A stretch of 64,000 nucleotides of DNA from Alicyclobacillus sp. SO9 (GTDB lineage Bacteria > Bacillota > Bacilli > Alicyclobacillales > Alicyclobacillaceae), in assembly GCF_016406125.1 (NCBI RefSeq), contig NZ_CP066339.1, forward strand, positions 3,968,001 to 4,032,000, written 5' to 3'. The position numbers and the translations under genes are program-made. Positions 22,604 through 31,412 of this stretch are shown piece by piece (the stretch's first letter is position 1; each line of letters begins with the position of its first letter). The notes beneath the pieces are model-generated. The model worked only from the letters and a program-made list of their open reading frames with translations, was not told the origin of the DNA and did no database searches.

Positions 22604-24946
22604 TTAAAGCATACTAGTGAGGGATTTCACAAATTTTACGTTGTATTCACCTAGTGGTGGTGCGCCCACTTCAGACGTTAATATCTCCCCATTAATACGA
22701 AACGGACATCGAGTCGTCCGGACGGTCGTACCATTCTGTCTACGCGTGGTCTGAATCATGGATAAACTCCGGAACGCATCATGCTGCGACAGCACATTCC
22801 AATCCAACACTTCTGCACACCAGATATCATGATGCTCCAGAATACTCAACCAATGTGCTGTTGGTTGGGTTCGTAAATGACCCTCCAAAATCCGCTTAAT
22901 CTCGTCACGTTTGTCAAACCACGCAGTCTCTTTGCGATAGTCTTTTAACGGCGTGCAATCAATTAAATGAGCTATGGTCGAAACTGAACCCATGGCTAAG
23001 GCGATATAACCGTCTTGGGTACGATAAAATCCATAAGGAGCGGGTAGATAAGCATTCGCATTATTCACAGAGCTGCGCCTGGGAATTTGTCCACCGTCGT
23101 TTAAGAACGCAGTCAGCACTTCAAATTGAAGGTCAATAACAGATTCCATTAGACTGACTTCAACCAGTCCCCCTTCGCCGGTCAGATTCCGCCGTACGAC
23201 ACATGCTAAGAGCCCCTGTAACAAATGCGCTCCGCTTAACATGTCAACGACACTCAGTCCAAAGGGCACCGGCGGATCTCCATCATCCCCGTTCAACCAA
23301 GGTAGCCCTGCCAAAGACTGAACGAGTAAGTCTTGACCTGGATTGTTTTTCCACGGTCCGCTTCCTCCATACCCTGTTATGCTTCCGTATATAATCTTAG
23401 GATTCAACTTCTTGACCGCTTCGTACCCCAACCCTAAACGCTCTATTACACCCGGTCTAAAATTCTGGACCACAACGTCAGCTCTCTTAATTAATTCCTT
23501 GACAAGACGCAGTTCTTCGTCGTTCTTTAAATCGACTGAAACACTCTGCTTGTTGCGATTTGCTGCGTGAAATAAGGTGCTGTCCCCATCTAAGTTCACA
23601 TCTGATATATATAGTTTGCGACTGATGTCACCGACTTGGGCTCTCTCAATTTTAATCACCGTGGCCCCCAAATCGGCAAGCCGTAAGGTTGCGGAAGGAC
23701 CAGACAAAAACTGCGTAAAATCGATGATTAGCTTCCCTTTTAGAGGTAAAGAATCCCCATGCGCAGTCGGCAGAGAAGCAACGGGAGTCGGAGTCCATTT
23801 GTCTTGCTGTAATTCTTGAAGAATTTTATTCGAATCTTCCCCAAGTTTTGGCGCCCATTTGGACGATTCTAGCCGAGACCCATCAATACGGATTGGGCAG
23901 CGTGTCGTCTGTAGCCGTGCGCCGTTTGGCCGGGACAGTTCCTGAACCATGCCCAAAACCTGAAAGCCTTCACTGTCTACAAACTCCTTCATGTTTTGAA
24001 CCGGGGCACACCAAAAACCGCCCGTTTGTAAAACACCCAACCAATGCTCCGTTGTGTTATCTCGAATCGTGTGCTGAATTAATGCTTTAATTGCGTCCCT
24101 CTTTTCAAACCACAGCGCAGGGTCTCCATAAGTTTCAACCAACTCTGTACACTCAATGAGGTTCCCCAATTCTGCCACGGACCCCATCGCTAGCGCAATA
24201 TAACCGTCTCTTGTCTCATACAGGCCATATGGAGCCCCCAAATAGGCATGAGCATTGTTATGCGTACCTCTGTCCGGAAGTTTCCCGCCGTCATTTAGGT
24301 ATGTTGTCAGTCCCTCAAACTGCAAATCCAAGGCGGTCTCAAGCAGACTTACCTCGACAATCCCGCCGATATGAGTTTCTGTTCTCTTTGCAAGGAGTGC
24401 CAAGATTCCTTGGACTAGATGTGCGCTGGCAAACATATCAACGACGGAAAGCCCAAAGGGGACCGGTTTTCCATTTTGCTTTCCATTCAACCACCCTAAG
24501 CCGGACACGGCCTGAACAAGCAAATCTTGGCCCGGCTTTCTGGACCAAGGGCCATCTTTCCCATACCCCGTCACTCTCGCGCAAATTAATCTCGGATTCA
24601 ATTTGCGAAGCACATCCGGACTTAAGCCTAAACGCTCCAACGTCCCTGGCCGAAAGTTCTCAATGAGCACATCAGCACGGGCGATGAGTTGTTTCACGTT
24701 ATCTAAATCTTTACTGTTTTTGAGGTCTGCTGCAAAGCTCTCCTTATTTCTGTTCATACAGTGAAAGACAGTGCTATCTCCGTCCACTCTTAAATTGGAT
24801 AGAGTCAATTGTCGACCGAGGTCCCCGCTGCCGGTTTTTTCTATTTTTATAACACGTGCGCCTAAGTCCGCCAACCGCATAGCAGCAGCCGGACCAGAAA
24901 GAAATTGACTAAAGTCTAGTACCATCAGGTTGTGTAAGGGCTTCAT
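22604..24946 (-). CDS. tandem-fused CaiB/BaiF family (class III) CoA-transferase
   Basis: From ATG 24946 (AAGGAG upstream) the protein has 780 residues made of two homologous class III CoA-transferase halves (about 1-385 and 395-780). Each begins with a strand and the LSGPxAxxRLADLGAxVIKIE motif. Each has ENFRPGxxERLGL, GYGxxGPW, PGQDLLVQ and a PFGLSVVDM segment holding the catalytic aspartate. Each ends with WxxxL and TTRCPIRI/TTRCPFRI. Normal members are about 400-residue chains that interlock as dimers, so the fusion mimics a dimer in one chain, and both catalytic Asp are kept. It would move CoA between carboxylic acids. It lies beside IclR; MaoC and Gfo/Idh genes are one operon away. Confidence 0.88.
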   Translation of the reverse strand: MKPLHNLMVLDFSQFLSGPAAAMRLADLGARVIKIEKTGSGDLGRQLTLSNLRVDGDSTVFHCMNRNKESFAADLKNSKDLDNVKQLIARADVLIENFRPGTLERLGLSPDVLRKLNPRLICARVTGYGKDGPWSRKPGQDLLVQAVSGLGWLNGKQNGKPVPFGLSVVDMFASAHLVQGILALLAKRTETHIGGIVEVSLLETALDLQFEGLTTYLNDGGKLPDRGTHNNAHAYLGAPYGLYETRDGYIALAMGSVAELGNLIECTELVETYGDPALWFEKRDAIKALIQHTIRDNTTEHWLGVLQTGGFWCAPVQNMKEFVDSEGFQVLGMVQELSRPNGARLQTTRCPIRIDGSRLESSKWAPKLGEDSNKILQELQQDKWTPTPVASLPTAHGDSLPLKGKLIIDFTQFLSGPSATLRLADLGATVIKIERAQVGDISRKLYISDVNLDGDSTLFHAANRNKQSVSVDLKNDEELRLVKELIKRADVVVQNFRPGVIERLGLGYEAVKKLNPKIIYGSITGYGGSGPWKNNPGQDLLVQSLAGLPWLNGDDGDPPVPFGLSVVDMLSGAHLLQGLLACVVRRNLTGEGGLVEVSLMESVIDLQFEVLTAFLNDGGQIPRRSSVNNANAYLPAPYGFYRTQDGYIALAMGSVSTIAHLIDCTPLKDYRKETAWFDKRDEIKRILEGHLRTQPTAHWLSILEHHDIWCAEVLDWNVLSQHDAFRSLSMIQTTRRQNGTTVRTTRCPFRINGEILTSEVGAPPLGEYNVKFVKSLTSML

Positions 24947-25012
24947 GTTGCATGCTCCTTCTAAACTTCCATAGTGAAAGTTATCCATATTATGAAGTAC
25001 AATTCACTGCCT

Positions 25013-25041
25013 ATTATACCGGATATATTTTTTATATAATA
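25013..25041 (-). promoter_or_regulatory. candidate promoter of the CoA-transferase gene
   Basis: On the minus strand a consensus TATAAT (25013-25018) sits about 70 bases before the start. The -35 position is not consensus but falls in an A/T-rich tract (ATTATATAAAAAATATAT, 25023-25040). That tract looks like the other A/T elements of this region, so the promoter may need an activator. Confidence 0.45.
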
Positions 25042-25061
25042 TGACTTTTTCTATTTGAAAA

Positions 25062-25658
25062 TCAAGAGGTCCGCGTTGAAACAAAACATGGAGAGACCAT
25101 TCGTGTTACAAACAATGAGAGTAAGCTAAGTAGTAGGAAGGACAATAAACCACGCATGAACAGAACGTAGGAAGCAATCACCAGCATCACGCCAAGAGAA
25201 CGAAATGGATGTCTCAAGCCGAACACTAGGGCCAAAACTATCTGCTGGACAGGTGATTGTTCAAAGTGACTCATTACTGGAAAAATGTAAACCAGCAGTA
25301 CACAAAGTATGAGTGTGATGGCAAAAGTTGAACTCAAAATAAGATATGCAATCGGCGACGGATGTCTCAAACAATAGTAGAAATTGAGCCCTGCTAGTAG
25401 ACTTGGGACTACCAACAGGAAACCTACTTCATTGGATTTTATAAACTTCTTCTTGAAGGTTGCCGCAAAAGTTCGGACCATCGAAGCCTCCGAATTACCT
25501 TGTTCCCACTTGTGCATCACAGCAAACATTGCCGTTGTTGAAGGCATGAACCCCAGTACGATTCCACCTGCACAAGTGAACAAGGCCCACAGTAGAGTCG
25601 TTACCACTAACCGTGACACCCAATCCGTTACGAAACCCAGTATCTCGTACAATCTCAT
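25062..25658 (-). CDS. YesL-family (DUF624) membrane protein
   Basis: The 198-residue protein has about five membrane spans and the family opening (LGFVTDWVSRLVVTTLLWALFTCAGGIVLGFMPSTTAMF read in parts, about residues 8-48). YesL-type proteins are regularly encoded beside ATPase-less sugar ABC importers of Bacillota that take up pectin-derived oligosaccharides. Their function is unknown, but a role in importer assembly or signalling is presumed. Here it directly follows the two permease genes, 59 bases downstream, which matches that context. Confidence 0.85.
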   Translation of the reverse strand: MRLYEILGFVTDWVSRLVVTTLLWALFTCAGGIVLGFMPSTTAMFAVMHKWEQGNSEASMVRTFAATFKKKFIKSNEVGFLLVVPSLLAGLNFYYCLRHPSPIAYLILSSTFAITLILCVLLVYIFPVMSHFEQSPVQQIVLALVFGLRHPFRSLGVMLVIASYVLFMRGLLSFLLLSLLSLFVTRMVSPCFVSTRTS

Positions 25659-25717
25659 GACTCCACCACCCGAACGTTAAGTATGATTGAAAATTCACTT
25701 TAACTGCTATGAAACAC

Positions 25718-26557
25718 TCACCCTTTAAGTCCAGTGGTAACAATACCTTGTACGAACATTCTTTGTCCGATAAAAAAGAGTATCAGAACGGGAACAAGTG
25801 CCAGTACCGACATAGCCAACAGGGGGCCCAATTCCAGCCCAAATTCACTAGAGAAAGTAGCCACCGCGACTGGCAAGGTATATAGGTTCGAGTTATTAAG
25901 GTAGATCAAAGGGCCAAAAAAGTCGTTCCACGAAAAGACAAACTCGAACAACGCAACCGTTATCAAGGCTGGTTTAGTAAGGGGCAACATAATGCGGAAA
26001 AAAGTTGAAAGAGTTGAGCATCCATCAATCGCTGCAGCTTCCTCTATTTCCTTCGGTATTGAAAGGAAGAATTGCCTCATGAGAAAGATGAACAAAGTTG
26101 TTCCACTGACCCCTAAGAACGTTGGAATAATTAGAGGCAGATAGGTATTAACCCAACCAATCTTGTAGTACAAAAGATACTGAGGAAAAAGCGTCACCTG
26201 AGCGGGTATCATCATGCTTGACAGCGCTATAAAAAACAGGACATTCTTGCCGCGTCCCTGTAATCGTGCAAACCCGTATCCCACGACAGTCGCGCTAAAC
26301 AACGCGCCAACTGTGCTGAGAACTGAAACCACCAGTGAGTTAAAGTAATAGCGCGTTATCGGCGCAAGTTGAAATGCTTGTTTGAAATTTACAACAGTAA
26401 CAGGATGCGGAAACGAAATTGGCGGAATGGTCATAATGGCATCGGGCTTCTTAAACGCTCCAAGTAACATCCAAATAAACGGCAGCAGAAACAGCATGCC
26501 AAAGAAAACAAGAATTACATACATCACCGTTTTGGTAAAATACCTTCGAAAGCTCAT
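25718..26557 (-). CDS. carbohydrate ABC transporter permease (MalG type), second importer
   Basis: The 279-residue protein has six membrane spans and the EAA loop EEAAAIDGCSTLSTFFRIMLPLTKP. It begins with an ATG that overlaps the stop of the MalF-type gene by one base (TGATG), so the two are translated together, and I took that ATG rather than the TTG one codon earlier. It forms the second importer with the binding protein at 27542. No ATPase gene accompanies it. Confidence 0.93.
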   Translation of the reverse strand: MSFRRYFTKTVMYVILVFFGMLFLLPFIWMLLGAFKKPDAIMTIPPISFPHPVTVVNFKQAFQLAPITRYYFNSLVVSVLSTVGALFSATVVGYGFARLQGRGKNVLFFIALSSMMIPAQVTLFPQYLLYYKIGWVNTYLPLIIPTFLGVSGTTLFIFLMRQFFLSIPKEIEEAAAIDGCSTLSTFFRIMLPLTKPALITVALFEFVFSWNDFFGPLIYLNNSNLYTLPVAVATFSSEFGLELGPLLAMSVLALVPVLILFFIGQRMFVQGIVTTGLKG

Positions 26558-27423
26558 CAATCCACCTCATATCCGCGACGACCTAAAGCGAAGAACAGAA
26601 TTAGGGTAACAATGAGAGTCACTGCGAACAGGACCCAAGCCAACCCAGATGCGTACCCGAATTTTAAATCTTTAAATGCCACCTGATAGAGGTATAAAGC
26701 AAATACCTCTGTGGAATAATTTGGTCCTCCCTGAGTCATTGCGTATGGCTGAGCAAAAACTTGAAGGGCGCCAATCATTCCCCATACCGAATTGAACAGG
26801 ACTACTGGAGACAACATTGGAATTGTAACTCGTATGGTTTGATTCCAAAGTCCAGCGCCGTCAATCTTTGCAGCATCATATAACTCCACAGGTATTCCTT
26901 GTAGACCGGCCAGAAAGACGACCATCATGCCGCCAACGCTCGTGATACTCATGAGTATCAACGACGGCATCGCCAACGTTTGGCTGTTCAGCCATTGAAG
27001 ACCGGGTAGCCCCAATAAACTCAGTGCATAATTAAAGGTCCCGAACTGTGGATTGAACAACCACGTCCATACAACAAATACCGGTATACCGGTGACAACA
27101 TAGGGTAGAAAGAACACGGTTCGAAAGAAGGCCCGACCCCTAAATTTCTGATTGAGAAGCACAGCCAAGATGATTGCAATGACCACCTGTGCTGCTACAC
27201 TTCCTACGGCATAATAGAGTGTATTAAACATGGATTTGTAGAACAACGGGTCCTTTGTAAACATGTAGTGATAGTTAGCAAACCCCACAAATTTTTCTCC
27301 GCCTGAACCATTCCAGCGTGTAAAACTGGTGTACAGAGATACTCCGATTGGTATAAGCGTTAGTCCAAAAAAACCTATCAGCCATGGAGAAATAAACACA
27401 TAGAAACTCTTGGAATTCTTCAT
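26557..27423 (-). CDS. carbohydrate ABC transporter permease (MalF type), second importer
   Basis: The 288-residue protein has six spans and the EAA motif LYDAAKIDGAGLWNQTIRVTIPMLSP. It lies 118 bases after the binding-protein gene. That gap contains a short stem (CTGGA/TCCAG, 27492-27507), followed on the minus strand by five T residues. This could act as a weak terminator that keeps binding-protein levels above those of the permeases, as is usual for such operons. The ribosome site before ATG 27423 is weak. Confidence 0.92.
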   Translation of the reverse strand: MKNSKSFYVFISPWLIGFFGLTLIPIGVSLYTSFTRWNGSGGEKFVGFANYHYMFTKDPLFYKSMFNTLYYAVGSVAAQVVIAIILAVLLNQKFRGRAFFRTVFFLPYVVTGIPVFVVWTWLFNPQFGTFNYALSLLGLPGLQWLNSQTLAMPSLILMSITSVGGMMVVFLAGLQGIPVELYDAAKIDGAGLWNQTIRVTIPMLSPVVLFNSVWGMIGALQVFAQPYAMTQGGPNYSTEVFALYLYQVAFKDLKFGYASGLAWVLFAVTLIVTLILFFALGRRGYEVD

Positions 27424-27491
27424 CTCATCATCGACTGCCTTTTGTAAAATGGTTAATCACGACTGGACCCCGCAAAACTTATCCTCAAAAA

Positions 27492-27507
27492 CTGGAGCGA
27501 GGTCCAG
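27492..27507 (-). terminator. possible weak intercistronic terminator after the second binding protein
   Basis: On the minus strand a five-base stem (CTGGA, loop, TCCAG) is followed at once by TTTTT. The stem is short, so partial read-through into the permease genes is expected. Confidence 0.35.
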
Positions 27508-27541
27508 CACTGCTTTGACAATTGACTTCACTGCCGCTGAC

Positions 27542-28834
27542 TCAATTGCTCGAGTTCCCCGATTGACTCAAAAGTGTTTGAGACTGTTTTTGGAATTGGC
27601 TAAGATTAGACGCGACTTTTCCTGTTGTTTGGACTTTGCCCATTATTTGAAGCCAATTTCTCCATATTTGTCCATATGTACCTGTCTGATCGACAAACAC
27701 TGAACGAGAAATCATGGACACGGGATTTTTCACGTCTATGTTCTTGAATGCAGTCGGCGGACTGGATTCAAATTTCTTAAGAAGCGGTAAGTACAACGGA
27801 CTACCGCCGCTTTCTTCCAGTTTCATCGCCTTGGGGTTTTGTGCTAACCAAATAGTAAACTTCACAGCTGCATCTTTGTGCTTAGAATTCTTCCAGACTG
27901 CATTTGCCCCCAGTTGAGTAACTCCTTTCCACCCGACTGGGAAAGGGGCCACATTCCACTTGAACTTACTTCCGATTTGCGAGTCGTACTCGCTTTGGAA
28001 ATACTCAACATAAAACATATCCATGCCTGCTTGACCCGTAAAAAACGGGTCTACAGATTTGCCGTAGACCAAGTTTTTCGGCATTACCCCTTGCTTAATT
28101 AGGTTTATTTCAAAATTCACTGCCTTCTCAACCTTGGAACTTGTTGCTTGCACTTTCTTTGTAGAATAATCAATGAGATTTCCACCAAAAAGCTGAGGAA
28201 GGTTCCGCGCGTAGACAGCTTCACTAATCCCCCAAGTCTTTTTCTGCCCAGAGCCATGCGTCAGCATTTTGGCGTCGCGTACGAAATCTTGCGTCGTCCA
28301 GCCAGGCTTAGGCAACGGTACGTTATATTTCTTAAAGAGAGTCTCATTGTAAGCAATTCCGTCGCCGTAACCTTGGTTTGGAAGCGCATACAGCTTACCG
28401 CCAATGGTTTCATCCTTCCACGAGTTAGATTGATAATCGGATTTCTTGACACCATCTTTCGAAAGATACGGATTCAAGTTCAAGAGGGCGTGAAAAGTAT
28501 CTTGAATATTAGGAACCCAGCCATTACTAAGGTTAATGACGTCTGGAGCACTGTTTGATTTAAACATTGCCGGAAGTTTGGTTAAAAAGGCGCCTGGAGC
28601 ATCAGTTATCATCTTGACTGTGACATTCGGGTGAGTTTGTTCGTATAGCTTTGCAACTTGTTTCATCGCCTTGATTCCCGCTGCATTTCCGCCAAATCCC
28701 CACTCCAGCGTGATGTGTTTGCCGGAGTTACTAGCCGTATTGCCCTGGTGAGACTGTGCTGCAGACCCACACCCGCCTAAGACTGCGGTCGCACTCAATA
28801 CTGCCAAAATACCAATTCCAGTGTTTGTTCTCAC
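27542..28834 (-). CDS. ABC transporter solute-binding lipoprotein, second importer
   Basis: The 430-residue protein has a lipoprotein signal (MRTNTGIGILAVLSATAVLGG, lipobox LGGC with C22) and a family-1 sugar-binding body: ITLEWGFGG, APDVINLSNGW, KLYALPNQGYGDGIAYNETLFKKY, GQAGMDMFYVEYF, AAVKFTIWLAQNP. It is the first gene of the operon with two permeases and YesL. The promoter at 28876-28904 is close to consensus and carries an element shared with the leaderless binding-protein operon, so the two are likely controlled together. The substrate is unknown. Confidence 0.93.
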   Translation of the reverse strand: MRTNTGIGILAVLSATAVLGGCGSAAQSHQGNTASNSGKHITLEWGFGGNAAGIKAMKQVAKLYEQTHPNVTVKMITDAPGAFLTKLPAMFKSNSAPDVINLSNGWVPNIQDTFHALLNLNPYLSKDGVKKSDYQSNSWKDETIGGKLYALPNQGYGDGIAYNETLFKKYNVPLPKPGWTTQDFVRDAKMLTHGSGQKKTWGISEAVYARNLPQLFGGNLIDYSTKKVQATSSKVEKAVNFEINLIKQGVMPKNLVYGKSVDPFFTGQAGMDMFYVEYFQSEYDSQIGSKFKWNVAPFPVGWKGVTQLGANAVWKNSKHKDAAVKFTIWLAQNPKAMKLEESGGSPLYLPLLKKFESSPPTAFKNIDVKNPVSMISRSVFVDQTGTYGQIWRNWLQIMGKVQTTGKVASNLSQFQKQSQTLLSQSGNSSN

Positions 28835-28861
28835 GAATATTCCCCCTTTTATAAATACTCA

Positions 28862-28904
28862 ATATTTTATATATGATAATATATTTTAATTATGAATGTG
28901 TCAA
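28862..28904 (-). promoter_or_regulatory. sigma-A promoter and operator of the second ABC importer
   Basis: On the minus strand TTGACA (28899-28904), 17 bases, TATTAT (28876-28881). Directly below the -10 is CATATATAAAATAT (complement at 28862-28875), identical over 14 bases to 21460-21473. The -35 context TTATTGACAC is also the same at both promoters. The position over the start site suggests an operator. Confidence 0.65.
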
Positions 28905-28926
28905 TAAGGAAACAAGTATTGAAACG

Positions 28927-28958
28927 AAATTTGGACGACCCTAGGGCCGTCCAAATTT
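28927..28958 (-). terminator. hairpin after the DUF5703 gene
   Basis: AAATTTGGACG (28927-28937) pairs perfectly with CGTCCAAATTT (28948-28958) around a loop that itself contains the palindrome CCCTAGGG. It lies between the end of the DUF5703 gene and the promoter of the next operon. The T residues are inside the stem, followed on the minus strand by CGTTTC. Confidence 0.6.
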
Positions 28959-29015
28959 AGCCATTGTCTTTTGGCACTACACTCAATGGCCCACAAACCA
29001 CCGAAATGAACCGAA

Positions 29016-31334
29016 TTACACGTCCCAAACACTAATTACATCGGCTGTTCTTGATTCCGGCGTAACTACAAATTCCATCAGTCTGCCTTGTCGAACCTTT
29101 CCTTCGACGGTAGTTTGGAACGGTGCACTCAGCTTAAAATCTACATCCCAGTCTCTTGGCCAAGCAGGCAATAAGTAGATTTTCTCCCCGTTTGTCTGCA
29201 AGAGCATTTCCTGTATCCCCAGCATGCCTGAGCCTCCCCAGTTGTGGTCAGGAACCCAATCATGGCCAGGGCCCCAGAAGGATGGGAACCTAAAAGGACC
29301 ACTGCTCATCTTCCGTACTGTGTATTGTCTCGCTTCTTCCGTTAGTCCCATCCGTGCGCAGAAAATATTATCTTGATGCCAACTCTTATGGTCTTTCTGA
29401 TTTTCCGTATCCACTCCGAATGTCCACGTATCAGTGGCCAATTTTAAATCATCTCGTCCGATACCGTACAATTCGTATGGAAAGACAGCATATAGCTGTG
29501 GAATTTCTACATTGATAATCTCACTCCAGCTCTCCGCAGGAGCAATCGTGTTATGACCATTCATCTGCCTGAGCGGAATGCTGGGAAGTCTGTCGTTTAG
29601 TGATTCGTAATACCGTCGTTTTTCCTCGCTCAGAAGCACAATGGGCAACTCCAATACAGCCTGGACTGTAGCCCGCAGTCCTGCAATGAGGTCACTGGGG
29701 TTTCTTGCCTCCTTATACGTTTCCCCCGCCGTAGAAGGAAAGAACACCAGGTTCCCGTTTGTGTCGAAGCGTTTCCCTGTATTTATATAATGTAGATACT
29801 GGTAATGTTCATCAAAGAAACGTATGCTGCTCTCGATAAAGGGCATGTAATCAGAAATGTCCCGACCGCTGTACTGGTAGTATTTTAAAATCATGAACGA
29901 GAACTCTAGTTGGTTTATAAATAAATGACGCACCCAAGGGGACAATTGTTCTGTCGAATTGGAGAATGGAGTGCGTCTGTGCAAAGGATCGTTACTGTTC
30001 ATCCATCCCCATTCGTACCCAACCGGCAAACCAAAATTCTCTAGTTGTTCAGTGAATGAGCAGCCATCGTGACCCCAATAAGTCTTTGTCCTTAATTCTG
30101 CATTGCGAAGAATTTTCAGATAAAAATCAAACTGCGACTCCATCATATCAAAATCACCATTCTTGAGCATTGGCCAGTACACGAGTCGCTGGTTCTGCGC
30201 TGTAAAACTCCCGCCGCCCCATGCCCTGAAATCAGGAGAAACATGCATTAACTCCGATTCGACAAAGCCTGGGTCCGTAGTGAACAGTCCACCGTTAAAT
30301 TTTGTTGGGTACTCCCCGTAAGCGTTACACCCCAGCATATATCGAAACAGAGCATAGTTTCTCCCTAGTTCCCATGGTTCGCTGTCCTTGCCTAAAGCAT
30401 CAGGCAGGATCCGAACGTAGCTGCGATCCCAGTATCGCTTCCACCAGCTCTCCGTTTGCATTTTTGTAACGTCGACATCAATCGCTTCATTGGCATATGT
30501 GGTCAACTCGTCTAGCCAGGAGGACAAGGATTCGCACTGGGAAGTATGCAACACAATTTTGCAGTGATGGGACGTGGAGGCCTCCTTACTTCGCAGGCGC
30601 CATCCCGTGTGTTTCGTGTCGATATATCGGCCCTGTTCAGTACCATCTTCAACAAACTCATCACCACAAACTAATCCGCCAAACGTCCGATGAATCTGCG
30701 GATTGAAGAGTGTATCTCGAACGCTTTCCAGTCCCTGTTGGCTCACAATCTTATCAAATAGCAATGCGTCCGTCTGATTGCGGTGATAGAAGACAATATG
30801 ACCGTCTAAAAATTCAACCACATCCGGTTTGGTCGTGACAACCCCTGGGTATCCCAGGGTGCTCATGGCCGGGTGGCGCTGCCGGCCGGGTGGAAGATCA
30901 CGTTCTGTTGTTCTCCAATTCTCATAGACAATCTCCAGTACCATCGGCTGTGAGGCCACGACATCTGCGTGTATGACTGGGCGCGTGATTTCCACCCAAA
31001 TATCGACTTTTGTAGAGCTCCCGTCCTTTTGTCGGCTTGTAATTTCAATGTTCCCCTGCTGAAGTTTGAGTTCTTGACGAAATGACTCGGCGGTAGTGAA
31101 TGGATTTGGATGGATGCGAAGTCGAACCCGTCCCAGTTTCAACATCTGATTGTTCTCGTCAAAGGTACCACTCCGGCCTATGTAGAAAAGAACATCTCCG
31201 TCTTCCACCCACACGTTTAAGCCAATATCTCTACCTCCCACAGGCATACTTTCAGAGGAGTTTTGACTCGGAGACTGCCAAACAACATTGTATTCATCAA
31301 GTCTATTTTCGGATTCTTGCAATGAATTCCCCAC
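29016..31334 (-). CDS. DUF5703-containing glycoside hydrolase-like protein, GH95-like fold
   Basis: The 772-residue protein opens with the DUF5703 signature (SESMPVGGRDIGLNVWVEDGDVLFYIG in parts, residues 28-55; GTFDENNQMLKLGRVRLRI). This is a beta-sandwich domain to about residue 290. An (alpha/alpha)6 barrel follows (NYALFRYMLGCNAYGEYPTKFNGGLFT, then YWGHDGCSFTEQLENFG), and the protein ends in a short beta region (KIYLLPAWPRDWDVDFKL). The layout is that of clan GH-L/GH95-like enzymes such as fucosidases and alpha-L-galactosidases. The activity of DUF5703 proteins is, to my knowledge, not established. No signal peptide. The start is the in-frame ATG 31334, chosen by frame only; the upstream gene ends 78 bases away. 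Confidence 0.75.
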   Translation of the reverse strand: MGNSLQESENRLDEYNVVWQSPSQNSSESMPVGGRDIGLNVWVEDGDVLFYIGRSGTFDENNQMLKLGRVRLRIHPNPFTTAESFRQELKLQQGNIEITSRQKDGSSTKVDIWVEITRPVIHADVVASQPMVLEIVYENWRTTERDLPPGRQRHPAMSTLGYPGVVTTKPDVVEFLDGHIVFYHRNQTDALLFDKIVSQQGLESVRDTLFNPQIHRTFGGLVCGDEFVEDGTEQGRYIDTKHTGWRLRSKEASTSHHCKIVLHTSQCESLSSWLDELTTYANEAIDVDVTKMQTESWWKRYWDRSYVRILPDALGKDSEPWELGRNYALFRYMLGCNAYGEYPTKFNGGLFTTDPGFVESELMHVSPDFRAWGGGSFTAQNQRLVYWPMLKNGDFDMMESQFDFYLKILRNAELRTKTYWGHDGCSFTEQLENFGLPVGYEWGWMNSNDPLHRRTPFSNSTEQLSPWVRHLFINQLEFSFMILKYYQYSGRDISDYMPFIESSIRFFDEHYQYLHYINTGKRFDTNGNLVFFPSTAGETYKEARNPSDLIAGLRATVQAVLELPIVLLSEEKRRYYESLNDRLPSIPLRQMNGHNTIAPAESWSEIINVEIPQLYAVFPYELYGIGRDDLKLATDTWTFGVDTENQKDHKSWHQDNIFCARMGLTEEARQYTVRKMSSGPFRFPSFWGPGHDWVPDHNWGGSGMLGIQEMLLQTNGEKIYLLPAWPRDWDVDFKLSAPFQTTVEGKVRQGRLMEFVVTPESRTADVISVWDV

Positions 31335-31412
31335 CTTGTCCCAGATTTCACGTCAAATTATCAAACCTCAATCTCTTATGTCTCCCGACCTGCTTACAGG
31401 CTATCTTACAGG

